NCBI GenBank assembly: GCA_029582155.1
Contig: CM055895.1
Coordinates: 19,021,004-19,085,003, forward strand
Direction of reading: 5' to 3'
Source of the DNA: Panopea generosa
Taxonomy: Eukaryota > Mollusca > Bivalvia > Adapedonta > Hiatellidae
Length of the DNA: 64,000 nucleotides
The stretch's first letter is position 1, and the number at the start of each line of letters is the position of its first letter. The translations under genes and the position numbers were made by a program. Positions 36,101-46,384 of this stretch are shown piece after piece. The notes beneath the pieces were generated by a model. It was not told the origin of the DNA and made no database searches. It saw nothing but the letters and a program-made list of their open reading frames with translations.

Positions 36101-37881
36101 AACGGTGTCATTCTAATCTAAAAATAGATGCAGAGCATGACAGTCCAAGCAAACTGGCAGAAGAAAAAGGAAAACATAAATCGGGAACTGTAGATTACAA
36201 CTTGAAAAAGAGTTCAACTATCATTGAGCACAGTATTGATACTAGTATTAGACCTTTGAGCGTACAAGAAAATAAAAAAATTCCAGTATTGATTCGCTCA
36301 AACAGTTGGACGGATTATCCAGAGACTGATCCAAAATTTAGACACACTATATTACGAAATGTTGATTTGAAGGAAACCAATTCCCATGCTGAACAGGTCA
36401 ATCCCCAAACCAGTTCCAAATTACTGGTGCCATGTGTTAAATATGATGAACCAAGCAAAAGTACAAACAACTCCAGTATTTCTAGTTTAGTGAGTTTATC
36501 ATCTGGAACCAAGACAGAAGAAAATATAGGTATTGATTGTGTGTTCCAAGATAGTAAAGTAGAATCAAGTCGATCAAACATTGAGAAACAGCAGATTAAA
36601 ACCAACAGGCAAAATAATGACTCTTTCACAAAAAGTGAGAAAATAGAAGTGTCATGCAAGAAAAAAGAGGTTAATATCCAAAAAGAAAATGCTGTAAATA
36701 AGGTTTCAAAAACATCTGCAAGAAAGTTATCTGCACATGAAAAGTCAGAAAATGACGTTCCATTGTTTGAAAAACTTCAATTAAGTTTATCTGAAATAAG
36801 CCAGTCAGAGTTTGAGGATGGGCAGTTGCTGGAAACTATTGTTACGAAGGAAGTGGAACACAAGAACAAGGATTTCCAGATAAGCAATAAGCGAAAACAT
36901 AAACATTACAAATCACGAAAAAGACATTCTTCTTCTTCCTCTGAAGAAAGTAGAACTTCTAGCAGATCAAAAAATAAATATGAATCTTCAAGTAATAAGC
37001 ATAAATCATCGGGGTCTGGTAATAAATATAAATCTGACAAACAAAAATCTAAACACATGTCAGATGCATGTACTTTGAAAGATTTGAAAAATTCAAAAGA
37101 CAGAGTACGCCATCATACTACAAAGGGTGATTTCTATAAAAGTGAAAAACGATGTTCTGATGGTTATGACCAAGGCAAAAGACGACACAGCCATGGTGAA
37201 GATAGTCGTAGAAAGAAAGACCATGGACATGATAGTCAGAGAAAGAAAGGTCATCGAGAAGATAGTTATAGACTGAAAGACCATGAAGAAGATAGTTATA
37301 GACAGCAAGACCTTGGAAAAGATAATAATCAACAGAAAGAATGTTACCCATCTGATTCAAAAATTGTGAATTTAAAACAGAGTCAATCCAAAATGAAAAT
37401 AACAATGACTGTGGAGAAAGGTTATAGGCCATTGAAGTATGACAGCTTGTCTACCATTAGTAACTGTGACAATTACAGTAGAGACATTGCTGTTATTCCT
37501 TCTCGTCATTTCAGAAATATAGAAGCTTCACCTTTAAAACTTTCAAGTAGTGAAACTAACAACACTGATTCTTCAACATTTGAGAAACCTAAATACTTGG
37601 AATGTAGTGTCAGTAATGATATAGCGCTAAATAAAAAGCACAAGCAAAAGTTTTGTACTATAAGGAAAACATCACATAAAAGTTATGTGCCTTATAAAAA
37701 GGATAAAGTAAAAATAAACCTGGAACTCCAAAAAGATAAGGAATTTCTGGAAATGTTCAAGCAAAAGATAACATCTGCTAAAGAAAAAACAACACATTCA
37801 CCAGACAAAGAAGCAAAATCTGTAGGAATGTCAAGTGAAAGTGAAAAGAAACGGAAAAGTTGTGAACAGAAAAATGTCTAG
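33112..37881 (+). CDS. Large, mostly disordered Lys/Ser-rich protein, probably nuclear; function unknown
   Basis: A single uninterrupted frame of 1589 codons from the ATG at 33112 (MSLSDRFAAIKAVGV) to TAG. The three upstream in-frame Met/Leu codons lie before the predicted acceptor (ATTACAG|AAG), so 33112 is preferred. An acidic N-terminus (STEEDDTDTEDELLQRLLG) is followed by long low-complexity Lys/Ser/Asn/Glu sequence. Likely helical islands occur at about 613-660 (LAYILSEVESGNQSVLSLIQ..., ending NRDPRLAK), 705-740 (LFRLFVEQCSALVK...) and 843-883 (KDPRSKTYTARRICASLPLP, EFIKVLW). A Ser/Arg/Lys-rich tract spans about 1270-1330, and short charged repeats (H-x-x-DS-x-R-x-K-KDH) about 1358-1410. 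Many KKRK-type signals suggest the nucleus. DPR motifs occur in several RNA-processing proteins, but this is too weak to name a family. An intact frame this long is strong evidence of a real gene. Confidence 0.85.
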   Translation: MSLSDRFAAIKAVGVSTEEDDTDTEDELLQRLLGNKRRFTWSDPAKISFTSTRDGFPAHNDDSGDGESSGCDDCEDVVDPSWIKNFESIIQKQNEAKDPSSQTKVYSVLKMPDTDILLHSLKRTIDMYNSTLQDVSKKNGIHHMLNEKQNTVCKSSEVSKEQEHTDTRDAELHKMHNIELKSDNFNNLTTVTDQHISEKKKDFEAFVEQNVANINGTNLSNQTECWSKSQFRHAERQQEISPNKSLKDDLNKDSKNIFSKSTDGVEGMKAAVSADSSPVADLNCFGEKVIMIHKQKIDSKQVKKLTNPDHESPKCKKRIVEKKMYIHEGVHKKSISVSKDVSSTKFNPETVSSNKNVEKQLNTDRLRHTSKLGSTNIALKHGEKRKPATSIKPDINSRELPENKKSCSQVLESGGKHAKSSYINILETTNLTSTNKSMPTKDDTILSNETEAKTMKTAILVKSNSETSVENNISKNVLPSDKSVEFKKSKTFNINHCLSFPLDELLPVKKRRVSDDSSLVNSSKTPRKRHTSEMCVNQYHTNQNTDFWQPSSVVAVSPLIPVNSNIFHGTVYVNPDEYPTSKGQPCYRNDSPLIGACASATPDQEEITVHKTFASQNLAYILSEVESGNQSVLSLIQEALNKEIGSNLEALASKAQQNRDPRLAKTPNSLEDSMGSFGFYTERNTRRYENIQAKEKGDIAGVEQSSELFRLFVEQCSALVKTDEDRDKLQSLVKVLKSESGDGLTGTGFTPPDTDMAVEYAPSDIGMQIGYTSPNSKLGNFCNLSNLETNHDLDNMVSGHSPENSLCSSVSLDYKTEQFEGRTMLKGGVKPRHIPKTTVRKNGKMSPKDPRSKTYTARRICASLPLPEFIKVLWGKNEACQKLSDSENENIKLKEAKLSVYVPPKQNMKQEKTKKMTEKKNEDTFHVSKNYNRNAKTEYGKHSTVTSPTRENYIINIGTPVMDEHDVKICQSVTSDDSFISKNGKCQLPQLTHYDMKRCHSNLKIDAEHDSPSKLAEEKGKHKSGTVDYNLKKSSTIIEHSIDTSIRPLSVQENKKIPVLIRSNSWTDYPETDPKFRHTILRNVDLKETNSHAEQVNPQTSSKLLVPCVKYDEPSKSTNNSSISSLVSLSSGTKTEENIGIDCVFQDSKVESSRSNIEKQQIKTNRQNNDSFTKSEKIEVSCKKKEVNIQKENAVNKVSKTSARKLSAHEKSENDVPLFEKLQLSLSEISQSEFEDGQLLETIVTKEVEHKNKDFQISNKRKHKHYKSRKRHSSSSSEESRTSSRSKNKYESSSNKHKSSGSGNKYKSDKQKSKHMSDACTLKDLKNSKDRVRHHTTKGDFYKSEKRCSDGYDQGKRRHSHGEDSRRKKDHGHDSQRKKGHREDSYRLKDHEEDSYRQQDLGKDNNQQKECYPSDSKIVNLKQSQSKMKITMTVEKGYRPLKYDSLSTISNCDNYSRDIAVIPSRHFRNIEASPLKLSSSETNNTDSSTFEKPKYLECSVSNDIALNKKHKQKFCTIRKTSHKSYVPYKKDKVKINLELQKDKEFLEMFKQKITSAKEKTTHSPDKEAKSVGMSSESEKKRKSCEQKNV

Positions 37882-37913
37882 GATTGAAGGAGAAGCATTT
37901 TCTAAACCACTGT

Positions 37914-37919
37914 AATAAA
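37914..37919 (+). terminator. Poly(A) signal of the 33-kb gene
   Basis: AATAAA lies 33 bp after the stop codon at 37881, giving a very short 3' UTR. A longer alternative end cannot be excluded. Confidence 0.5.
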
Positions 37920-38675
37920 CAAATTTTAGAAAAGTAGAGAAAGAAACATGAAAACCTCTATTATCCAAACTCACTACCATTGCCAGTGTTTAATTTTTAC
38001 AATGTCTTGTTTACCATGCTTGATAGATATACAGGTCTACAACTAACCAGACACGGGCTGTCAATCAAACAAATTGATAATCAATCAGCGATCGATATTG
38101 GTTGCTACCTTGCATTTTCCTTAGACAAACAAATTTCATTTTATTTACTTAGACAGACAATGCCACTTGGTCAGTGGGCAAAGTGATATTCGTTTTTACG
38201 TCAAGATCAATAACATTATTCAATAATGAAGTTACAGTCTATTGTTTAATGTGTAAATATTTGGAGGTTGTGGTAACAGCATAATTAAACACAGAACATT
38301 GTAATTGAATATTTAATCCCCTTAATTACCTTTAATTATCCTTAATTGTCAGTATTTTGCTCATCCAAGCCAAAGGCTTCGCATGAATTTTCTGATCATG
38401 ATTACCTGTTAACATTGGTCATCCATTGAAAACATTCATGCAAGCACACATTGATTAGGCCGTCCTTAAGAAAAAACTTGTTTGCCATGCTCCTACCTAC
38501 TCGCTCAAAACTGCAGCTACCCAAACTTTTTTATTGCATTTTTTTTATATTTTTTTTCAAGATTTCTGTCCATTTTTCTTTAAAATTACTATGCAAAATC
38601 AAAATCCGACAAAAAAAAAATTAGCTACATAGTACCTACATGAAAAATACTTGGTTGGAGAACAGCAAACAAACA
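37920..38675. other. No gene or element recognised
   Basis: AT-rich intergenic sequence. A + strand frame of 68 codons at 37980-38186 is not distinguished from chance. A TTAATTA(C)CTTTAATTATCC phrase repeats weakly near 38,320. Confidence 0.4.
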
Positions 38676-38679
38676 TATT

Positions 38680-39600
38680 TTTAGCTCACCTGTGCCAAAG
38701 GCTCACAGGTGAGCTTTTGTGAACACCTGGTTCCGTTGTCTGTCGTCTTTTATTAACTTTTAGCTTCTAAGACTTCTCCTCTGAAACCTCTGGGCCAATT
38801 TTTATATAACTTTACAAAAATATTCCTTAGGTGACCCTCTACCAAGTTTGTTCAAGACATCTTGATTCATCAAAAAAACGTGGCCACAAGGGGGCGGGGC
38901 AAGTTTAATTAGTAAAAACTTAAAAAATCTTCTTGTCAGAAACTACTGGCTTGATTTTAAAATAATTTCACAGAAATGTTCCTTGGGTGACCCTCTACCA
39001 AGTTTGTTCAAGCCATCTTGATTCGTCAAAAAACATGGCCGCCAGGGGCGGGGCAAGTTTAATTAGTAAAAACTTAAAATATCTTCTTGTCAGAAACTAC
39101 TGGCTTGATTTTAAATAATTTCACAGAAATGGTTCTTGGGTGACCCTCTGCAAAGTTTGTTCAAACTGTAGTGATTCGTCAAAAAATGTGGCAGCCAGGG
39201 GTAGGGGTTAGTTTACTAATAAGCTATAGTAAAAAGTTAAAAATCTTCTTGTAAGAAACTACAGGCTCGATTTTAAAATAATTTCCCAGAAATGTTCCTT
39301 GGGTGACCATCTACCAAGTTTGTTCAAGCCATCTTGAATTGTCAAAAAACATGGCCGCCAGGGGGCGGGGCAAGTTTAATTAGTAAAAACTTAAAAAATC
39401 TTCTTGTCAGAAACTGCTGGCTCGATTTTAAAATAATTTCACAGAAATGTTCATTGGAGGATCTTTTACCAAGTTTGTTCAAACCATAGTGATTCGTCAA
39501 AAATTGTGGCAGCCAGGGTATGGAGTTAGTTTACTATATAAGCTATAATAAAATCTTCTTGTCAGAATTTACCGGATCAATTTTAAAATATATTCTTACA
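38680..39600 (+). mobile_element. Hairpin-ended dispersed element with about 155-bp internal repeats, copy 1
   Basis: Starts TTTTTAGCTCACCTGTG, with a perfect 12-bp stem AGCTCACCTGTG / CACAGGTGAGCT around CCAAAGGCT, followed by a GTCTGTCGTC-type phrase. Inside are about five tandem units, anchored by TCTTCTTGTCAGAAACTACT at 38929, 39082, 39244, 39399 and 39554 (spacing 153-162 bp). Each holds CCTTGGGTGACCCTCTACCA, AAGTTTGTTCAAGCCATCTT, and in most units ATGGCCGCCAGGGG + CGGGGCAAG. Short terminus plus a tandem core of about 160 bp recalls the pearl/Helitron-like elements of bivalves. The 3' end is replaced by or fused to the element at 39.6 kb. Confidence 0.75.
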
Positions 39601-39634
39601 ACATTCTGATTGGATTATTTTTACAGGAGTTACC

Positions 39635-39790
39635 GTATTTACCCGATGTATTGGGACACCTTTATTTTTTTGATAATAAGAATTGGGACACATTTCAATT
39701 TTAAAAAATCTGATAATTTTTTCGCTCATATGTTTTGGGACACGTATAAATTTTTATTTAGTACATTGTTATTTTCTGTCTCCAATAATT
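39635..39790. mobile_element. Relative of the TATTTACCC...TTGGGACA element
   Basis: Begins GTATTTACCCGATGTATTGG + GACACC, matching the right terminal repeat of the 110-bp MITE at 43261-43370. Two further TTGGGACAC/TTTGGGACACG phrases follow within 110 bp. The other end is unclear. 39,790-40,157 has nothing else recognisable. Confidence 0.45.
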
Positions 39791-40157
39791 TCCCATAAAT
39801 ATTTTATATGTTTTAATCCCAAAATATCCATAAAAAACATTGTCTGTACATTGTAATTTTCTTTTTCCGGTAATTTTCCAGGTAAAATAATGATTACTCT
39901 CTGTTATTTAAAGTCTATAAATTGCCATACCTGTTACATAACTTTAATTTATTTCTTTGTTATATGTTTTAATCCCGAATTATCCATGAAAAACATTGCC
40001 TAGGGCATCGTTCTTTTGCTTGTAAATGTGTGATAAAACAATCGGGTGACGTATGGCCTGCTTACACAACTCCCCAATTAACTGATCTATTTATTTAAAC
40101 ACCGATTTTAAGTCACTGTACTGTTATATGATTGACAATTAAAAAAGTGTTCACTTC

Positions 40158-40602
40158 ATTTTTAGCTCTACTGGCCAAAGGCCAGAAGTGCTTATGCAAT
40201 GGCGCGTTGTCTGTTGTCTGTTGTCTGTCGTCTGTCGTCTGTTAGCAGCACTTTCTCTGAAACCACTAGGCCAATTATACTGAAACTTCACATGGGTGTT
40301 TCTATTGCATAGGAGACTATACAAAAGATTTTTTTTTTATATCTAAAATTCAAGATGGCCACCGTTACTAGAAATAGTCCAAAACTTAAAAAATCTTCTT
40401 CTCATGAACGGTCCAACAGATTTTCAAAATGTTTATGTGGTAATGATGACCAACTATAGTTTTGTTAGATTTGTTCAAATGGTGTCCCTAAAGTTATAAA
40501 TGACCCCGCCCCAATGTTTCTATTGCATAGTAGAATTTCAAAAAGTGCTATGGCCACTATGAGTCAGTAGAGCGTCCTCAGGCCCTCTTGGGCCTCTTGT
40601 TA
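40158..40602 (+). mobile_element. Hairpin-ended dispersed element, short form (445 bp)
   Basis: Starts TTTTAGCTCTACTGGCCAAA + GGCCAGAAG (stem CTGGCC/GGCCAG), then tandem TGTCTGTTGTCTG phrases. It ends AGTAGAGCGTCCTCAGGCCC + TCTTGGGCCTCTTGTT (stem GGCCC/GGGCC). Both termini match, in structure and partly in sequence, the longer elements at 38.7, 41.5 and 43.5-45.8 kb, so this short copy defines the two ends of the family. No coding capacity. Confidence 0.75.
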
Positions 40603-41497
40603 GAAAGTCATGTTCGTTATATCAATACTTTTCCACTTAGTGAGATAGAACGCTACGTAAAAGGACGCAAGAAACTGTCAGAGTGACATCACACATTGGC
40701 ACAAGGTCAAAAATACATGTAAATTGTGTCTGCTTTATAGACATTCAATCGCGATTTAAAAACACGAACTGGTTCACATTTATTTGTAATATACCTTGCA
40801 GATACCGTAATGTTAACTTTAGTGTAAACCAGTCTGGCTTTGAGTGGACATTTCATGATTACATGACCTTAACGTGTTTATCTGATGAAACTGACATGAC
40901 ACGCTTTCCGTGTGTATCTAATTTCAAAGGATGCAATGCAATTGTGTTGATTTTACAAATTGATCGATCCTTTAGTATGGGATATATACTGGAAGATAAT
41001 TTATTGATTTTCTAAAGAAAATATGTTAGCAATGATAAAGCGTGATGGAGTGAACGTCAAAGAGACGACTGTTCTTTGGTTGAAAAACAAACATTTTTAG
41101 ACGACACCCAGTTTCAAACAAACAATCTTAACTATTATCTTTCTTCTCGTTTGTTTCGAGTTGAATCCAGTTTACTATAGCGCCCCTTTATTTTATTCTC
41201 AAACAATGGTAACTCTGACGAAATCACTTTCGCGTCGGTGTATATAAAAAATGTACCCGACAACTTCAATGCACACAGGCACGCTACTAGGGGCTTGTAG
41301 TTATACAAAGTGTTTAGAGAAATAACAACACAATTTACAGAGTATTTGTTTATATTTATATAATTAAAAAACAAACAGTTATTTTTTGTTTCTATGGATT
41401 AAAAAACAACAGCACAACACGCATGGGTTTGTTATTTTTTTTTATTTAAACACTGGTACTGTACCTACCTAATTGCAGTATGATTAATTTAACATAG

Positions 41498-43222
41498 TTT
41501 TTAGCTCACCTGAGCCGAAGGCTCACAGGTGAGCTTTTGTGATCGCCTGGTGTCTGTCGTCCGTCATTAACTTTAAGCTTCTAACAACTTCTTCTCTGAA
41601 ACCACTTGGCCTATTTTGATATAACGTTACAGAAATGTTCCTTGGGTAACCCTCTACCAAGTTTGTTCAAGCCAGCTTGATTCGTCAAAAAACATGGCCG
41701 CCAGGGGGTGGGGCAAGTTTGATTAATAAAAACTTAAAAAATCTTCTTGTCAGAAACTACTGGCTCGATTTTAAAATAATTTCACAGATATTTCCTTGGG
41801 TGACCCTTTACCATGTTTGCTCAAACCATAGTGATTCGTCAGAAAAAAATGGCAACCAGGGGATGGGGTGGGGGTTAGTTTACTATAAATAACCTATAGT
41901 AAAAAAATCTTCTTGTCAGAAAGCACTGGGCCAATTTTGATATATCTTCACAGAAATGTTCCTTGGGTGACCCTCTTGCAAGTTTGTTCAAGCCATCTTT
42001 ATCATCAAAAAACATGGCCGCCAGTGGGCGGGGCAAGTTTAATTAGTAAAAACTTAAAAAATCCTCTTGTCGGAAACTATTGGCTGGATTTTAAAATAAT
42101 TTCACAGATATTTCCTTGTTCAAGCCATCTTTATCGTCAAAAAACATGGCCGCCAGTGGGCGGGGCAAGTTTAATTAGTAAAAACTTAAAAAAATGTTTT
42201 TTTCAAAAACTACTGGCTCGATTTTAAAATGATTTCACAGATATATTCTTTGGAGGACCCTTCACCAAGTTTGTTCAAGCTGTAGTGATTTGTCAAAAAT
42301 CATGGCGGCCAGGGGATGGGGTTAGTTTACAATATAAGCTATAGTTAAAATTTAAAAAAAATTCTTGTCAGAAACCACTGAGCCAATTTTGATATAACTT
42401 CTCAGAAATGTTCCTTGGGTGACCCTCTACAAAATTTGTTCAAGCCATCTTGATTTGTCAAAAATCATGACCGCCAATGTGCAGGGCAAGTTTAATAAGT
42501 AAAAACTTAAAAAAAATTCTTGTCAGAAACTACTGGCTTGATTTAAAATAATTTCACAGAAATGTTCCTTGGAGGACCCTTCACCAAGTTTATTCAAACT
42601 GTAATGATTTGTCAAAAAACATAGCGGCCAGGGGGGTCGTGTTAGTAACTATATAAGCTATAGTAAAAATTTAAAAAATCTTCTCTTCAAATACCACTGG
42701 ATCGATTTTAAAACAATTTTGCAGAAATGTTCCTTGAGTGACCCTTTACCAAGTTTGTTCTAGCCATTGTGATTTGTTAAAAAAAATCACCACCACAATG
42801 AGGTGCTGGTTTACTATATAGGCAGCTATAGAAAAAACTTCAAAAGCCTTGTCAGAATCTACTGACCTGATTTGATGTAATTTTACTGACATTTACCAAG
42901 GGTGAACCTCTACCAAGTGTGTTCCAGCCATTGCGATTTGTCGAAAAATATAGTCGCCAGGAGGGGAGGCTGGTTTTCTTTACATGGATATATAGTGAAA
43001 CTTTCTTTCGATATCTGATATCCAGTTATCTGCACAAGGATACTTTTGTTATCGCACAACTCTTCTACGTATCTATTACATCTTCAAAACAAATCAAAAT
43101 TCTAACTACTCGCTCATCTCGTTTTTCTGGAATTTTGAGTGTACATGTATTATATAATCTTGTTAAGTTGGGTGACTCAAGGTCACTCAGGTGAGTGATA
43201 TAGGGCCATCTTGGCCCTCTTG
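41498..43222 (+). mobile_element. Hairpin-ended dispersed element with tandem core, full-length copy (1.7 kb)
   Basis: The 5' end TTTTTAGCTCACCTGAG carries the stem AGCTCACCTG/CAGGTGAGCT. The 3' end, GTCACTCAGGTGAGTGATAT + AGGGCCATCTTGGCCCTCTTGTTT, has the stem GGGCCA/TGGCCC. Between them lie about nine diverged units of roughly 150-170 bp containing TTGTCAGAAACTACTGGCTC, CAGAAATGTTCCTTGGGTGA and ATGGCCGCCAGGGGG-type segments. Open frames of 70-104 codons inside are repeat artefacts. It is the most complete member of its family in the window. Confidence 0.8.
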
Positions 43223-43260
43223 TTTATGTTTTCTTTTGTATTGTGATGAAACTATACAGT

Positions 43261-43370
43261 ATTTACCCTATCTTTTGAGACAGTAAAAAAATAATCTTTT
43301 TTTAAAATAATGTGTATTGGGACAGCAAAAATTTTAATTATTTATTGCTTTCCCAATACATAGGGTAAAT
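43261..43370. mobile_element. 110-bp MITE (ATTTACCCTAT ends)
   Basis: Perfect 11-bp terminal inverted repeats, ATTTACCCTAT...ATAGGGTAAAT, extend imperfectly to about 22 bp (TTTGAGACA versus TTGGGAAAG). The AT-rich inside has a central TTGGGACAG. No coding capacity. It sits 38 bp beyond the 3' end of the hairpin element, and a related fragment lies at 39.6 kb. The superfamily is not clear. Confidence 0.65.
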
Positions 43371-43499
43371 ATGCCCCTTTCGCATATTTACTATATTGTA
43401 TACTACATTTATACTTAGATGTTATTTAACTGAAATTTTTGATAGATTGGACATGTCTATGTTCTTGTTTTCAGAAATTGTGCCCATTTCAGATTTTGT

Positions 43500-45848
43500 C
43501 GTAATTGGTTAGAAATCTGAATTTAACGTACCGGTATATGGGATCCTAAAACCAAAAAGGTTAAAATTAAAAAATCCCCTGTGCGGGGATTTTGAGTTTT
43601 CCATATGAATATTATAGGATATGGGAACATTCTCATTTTTTCATCTATTTGTGCAAAATTATTATTTAGTTTGAGATCTGAAGCATCTAGTTTTAATGAA
43701 TAAGATTTGGTTAAGTAGGGAGTTCTGAATTTCCATAAGGGCCTGGGGCCAGAGGCAACCCCAAAAGGGTTCAAATTTAATACTGGTCACTCCAGTTTAT
43801 TATATTTTGCTATAAATTACCACTAAGAGTAGGGATAAGAAGTTTGTACAAGTCAATGGGCAGAGATGTATAAGGGACTTACATATAAATACTATAAGAA
43901 AAAAAGAAAATTCCCATCTCTCATCTATTTGTGTATATGTTTTATATGATGTTCAATTTCAACATTGTCTAGTACATGTAATAGCACATAGGTTTGGTTC
44001 AGTAAAGAGGATCAAATTTCTAAAAGGGGGAGAAAGGACCTCTATATGTCTTAATTAAGTTTATCTTAAGGTCAAATATGTTTATTATGAATATAAAGTG
44101 TTCCTATAAATAAGGGGTTTTAAGTTTTTATACAAATCAAAGGGCTAGGATATTTAGCGGCCCAGTGAGGGGACTTTTGAGTCTTACATACAAATACTTT
44201 TGCGGAAAAAAAAAAAAAATTTTACTTATCCATCTATTCAATACTAATTTTTAGTTTGAGGAGAACTGAATTGCCAGAAGGTTGAAATTTGTGATATTTT
44301 AAAAATCTTCCTGTCAATAACATAATTATATATCAAAACTTGTATATGGTATTAATTGTCCTTGCACTGATGAAGCAAGTGATATTGGAGATTCTGCAAA
44401 TCAAGGGGCTGAGATGTTGTTCCAGTAAGGGGACTTTATTTATTTTACACAGAAATGGTATGCAAATTTCATTTTAAAGCATTCGTTTTTGTTCAGTAAC
44501 GGAGTGGCAGGGGTATTTTGTTGAGTAACGGAGTGGCAGGGGTATTTTGTTCAGTAAATGAGGGTTGGGTATTTTGTACAGTAACAGAGTGACTGGGGTA
44601 TTTTGTTCAGTAACGGAGTGGCAGGGGTATTTTATACAGTAACATAGTGACAGGGGTATTTTATTCAGTAACGGAGTGGCAGGGGTATTTTGTACAGTAA
44701 CGGAGTGGCAGGGGTATTTTGTTCAGTTGCGGAGTGGCAGGGGTATTTTGTTCAGTAACAGAGGGGCAGGGGTATTTTGTTCAGTTACGGAGTGGCTGGG
44801 GTATTTTGTTCAGTAATGGAGGGGCAGGGGTATTTTGTTCAGTTACGGAGTGGCAGGGGTATTTTGTTGAGTAATGGAGGGGCAGAGGTTTTTTGTTTAG
44901 TAACAGAGGGGCATGTATTTTGTTCAGTAACGGAGGGGCAGGGATATTTTGTTCAGTAACGGAGGGGCAGGGGTATTTTGTTCTGTTACGGAGTGGCGGG
45001 GGTATTTTGTTCAGTTACGGAGAGCCAGGGGTATTTTGTTGAGAAACAGAGGGGAAGGGGTATTTTGTTCAGTAACGGAGGGGCAGGGGTATTTTGTTCA
45101 GTAACGGAGTGGCAGGGATATTTTGTTGCGCAATGGAGGGGCAGGGGTATTTTGTTCAGTAACAGAGGGGCAGGGGTATTTTGTTCAGTAACGGAGAGGC
45201 AGGGGTATTTTGATCAGTAACAGAAGGGCAGTGGTATTTTTTTCAGTAACGGAGGGGCAGGGGTATTTTGTTCAGTAACGAAGGGACAGGGGTATTTTGT
45301 TCAGTAACAGAGGGGCAGGGGTATTTTGTTGAGTAATGGAGGGGCAGGGGTATTTTGTTCAGTAGCGGAGGGGCGGGGTTATTTTGTTCAGTAACGGAGG
45401 GGCAGGGGTATTTTGTTCAGTAACGGAGTGGCAGGGGTAACGGATGCAGGGGTATTTTGTTGAGTAATGGAGGGGCAGGGGTATTTTGTTGAGTAACGGA
45501 GGGGCAGGGTTATTTTGTTCAGTAACGGAGGGGCGGGGGTATTTTGTTCAGTAACAGAGGGGCAGGGGTATTTTGTACAGTAACAGAGTGACAGGGGTAT
45601 TTTGTTGAGTAACGGAGTTGCAGGGGTATTTTGTTCAGTAACGGAGGGGCAGGGGAATTTTGTTCAGTTACGGAGTGACAGGGGTATTTTGTTCAGTAAC
45701 GGAGAGGCAGGGGTATTTTGTTCAGTAACAGAGGGGCAGGGGTATTTTAAGGTTACTCCCCAAAGGGTTAATATTGGGAAATTTCAAAAAGTACTATGGC
45801 TAATATAAGTTAAGTTGAGCGACCAGGGACCTGTTGGACCTCTGGTTT
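43500..45848 (+). mobile_element. Composite hairpin-ended element: 294-bp repeats plus a 29-bp minisatellite
   Basis: About 3.3 tandem units of roughly 294 bp (anchors like GGGGATTTTGAGTTTTCCAT at 43578, 43872, 44166 and 44419) run into the 29-bp minisatellite (44480-45765). The element ends in AAAAAGTACTATGGCTAATA...AGTTGAGCGACCAGGGACCT + GTTGGACCTCTGGTTT. That 3' end matches the end of the 40.2-kb element (AAAAAGTGCTATGGCCACTA...AGAGCG...CTTGGGCCTCTTG). The 5' end was not found. The arrangement suggests that the minisatellite is part of a mobile element. Confidence 0.55.
44480..45765. repeat. 29-bp G-rich minisatellite (about 44 copies)
   Basis: Unit TTTTGTTCAGTAACGGAGGG + GCAGGGGTA (29 bp). 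Variants alternate GGAGTGG/GGAGGGG, GTTCAG/GTTGAG/GTACAG and AACGG/AACAG/AATGG. The + strand is strongly G-rich (GGAGGGGCAGGGG in each unit), so quadruplex formation is possible. Frames reading VTEGQGYFVQ are artefacts. Confidence 0.95.
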
Positions 45849-46384
45849 ATTTTATATAGGAAAACATTTCAAATGCTGAGATTCAGATATTTTATATGAG
45901 TCTATAGTCCACTATCAAGTTCAAGTTCCTTCATTATAAGCTTAATTCAATGTTTAAAAATAAGCAACAAGTGAAATAATGTGAGCGACATCTAGGCCTG
46001 ATGTCATCCATACTTATATTTGGTATTTAAGATTGTGTTGTATAGTTTATATTTAAAATATGTCACTAATATTGAAAAAAAACAAAAACATTTGCTTATA
46101 TTTTGTGACATGATATTTTAGTAAGGAATAATTCTTAATTCCTTTACCTTGTTAAATTCCCATTATCAGTTGTATAGATGTACTAAAATTATGTTGAATA
46201 TCTGTTAAATTGCTTGTTTGTTATTTGGTATTGGTGCTGAAGAGGCTGCAGATAACAACGTGATCATTGAAATTCCAGTTTGATAGTTGCCTTTTGACCT
46301 AGACTGTTTTGTATTGAAATTACAAGGTTAAGATGAAATAAGGGACAATTTGATATTGTGGAATGAGATTGTATTCATTTGCAA
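45849..46384. other. No feature recognised
   Basis: AT-rich intergenic sequence between the composite element and the Tc1 pseudogene; no supported gene, repeat or RNA. Confidence 0.4.

Noticed and set aside
40683-41015. 110-codon + frame with several cysteines
   Set aside because: Length is within chance for this composition, no signal peptide or known cysteine pattern, and it follows directly on a repeat element.
44777-45808. Plus-strand frames reading VTEGQGYFVQ repeats
   Set aside because: Artefact of the 29-bp minisatellite.
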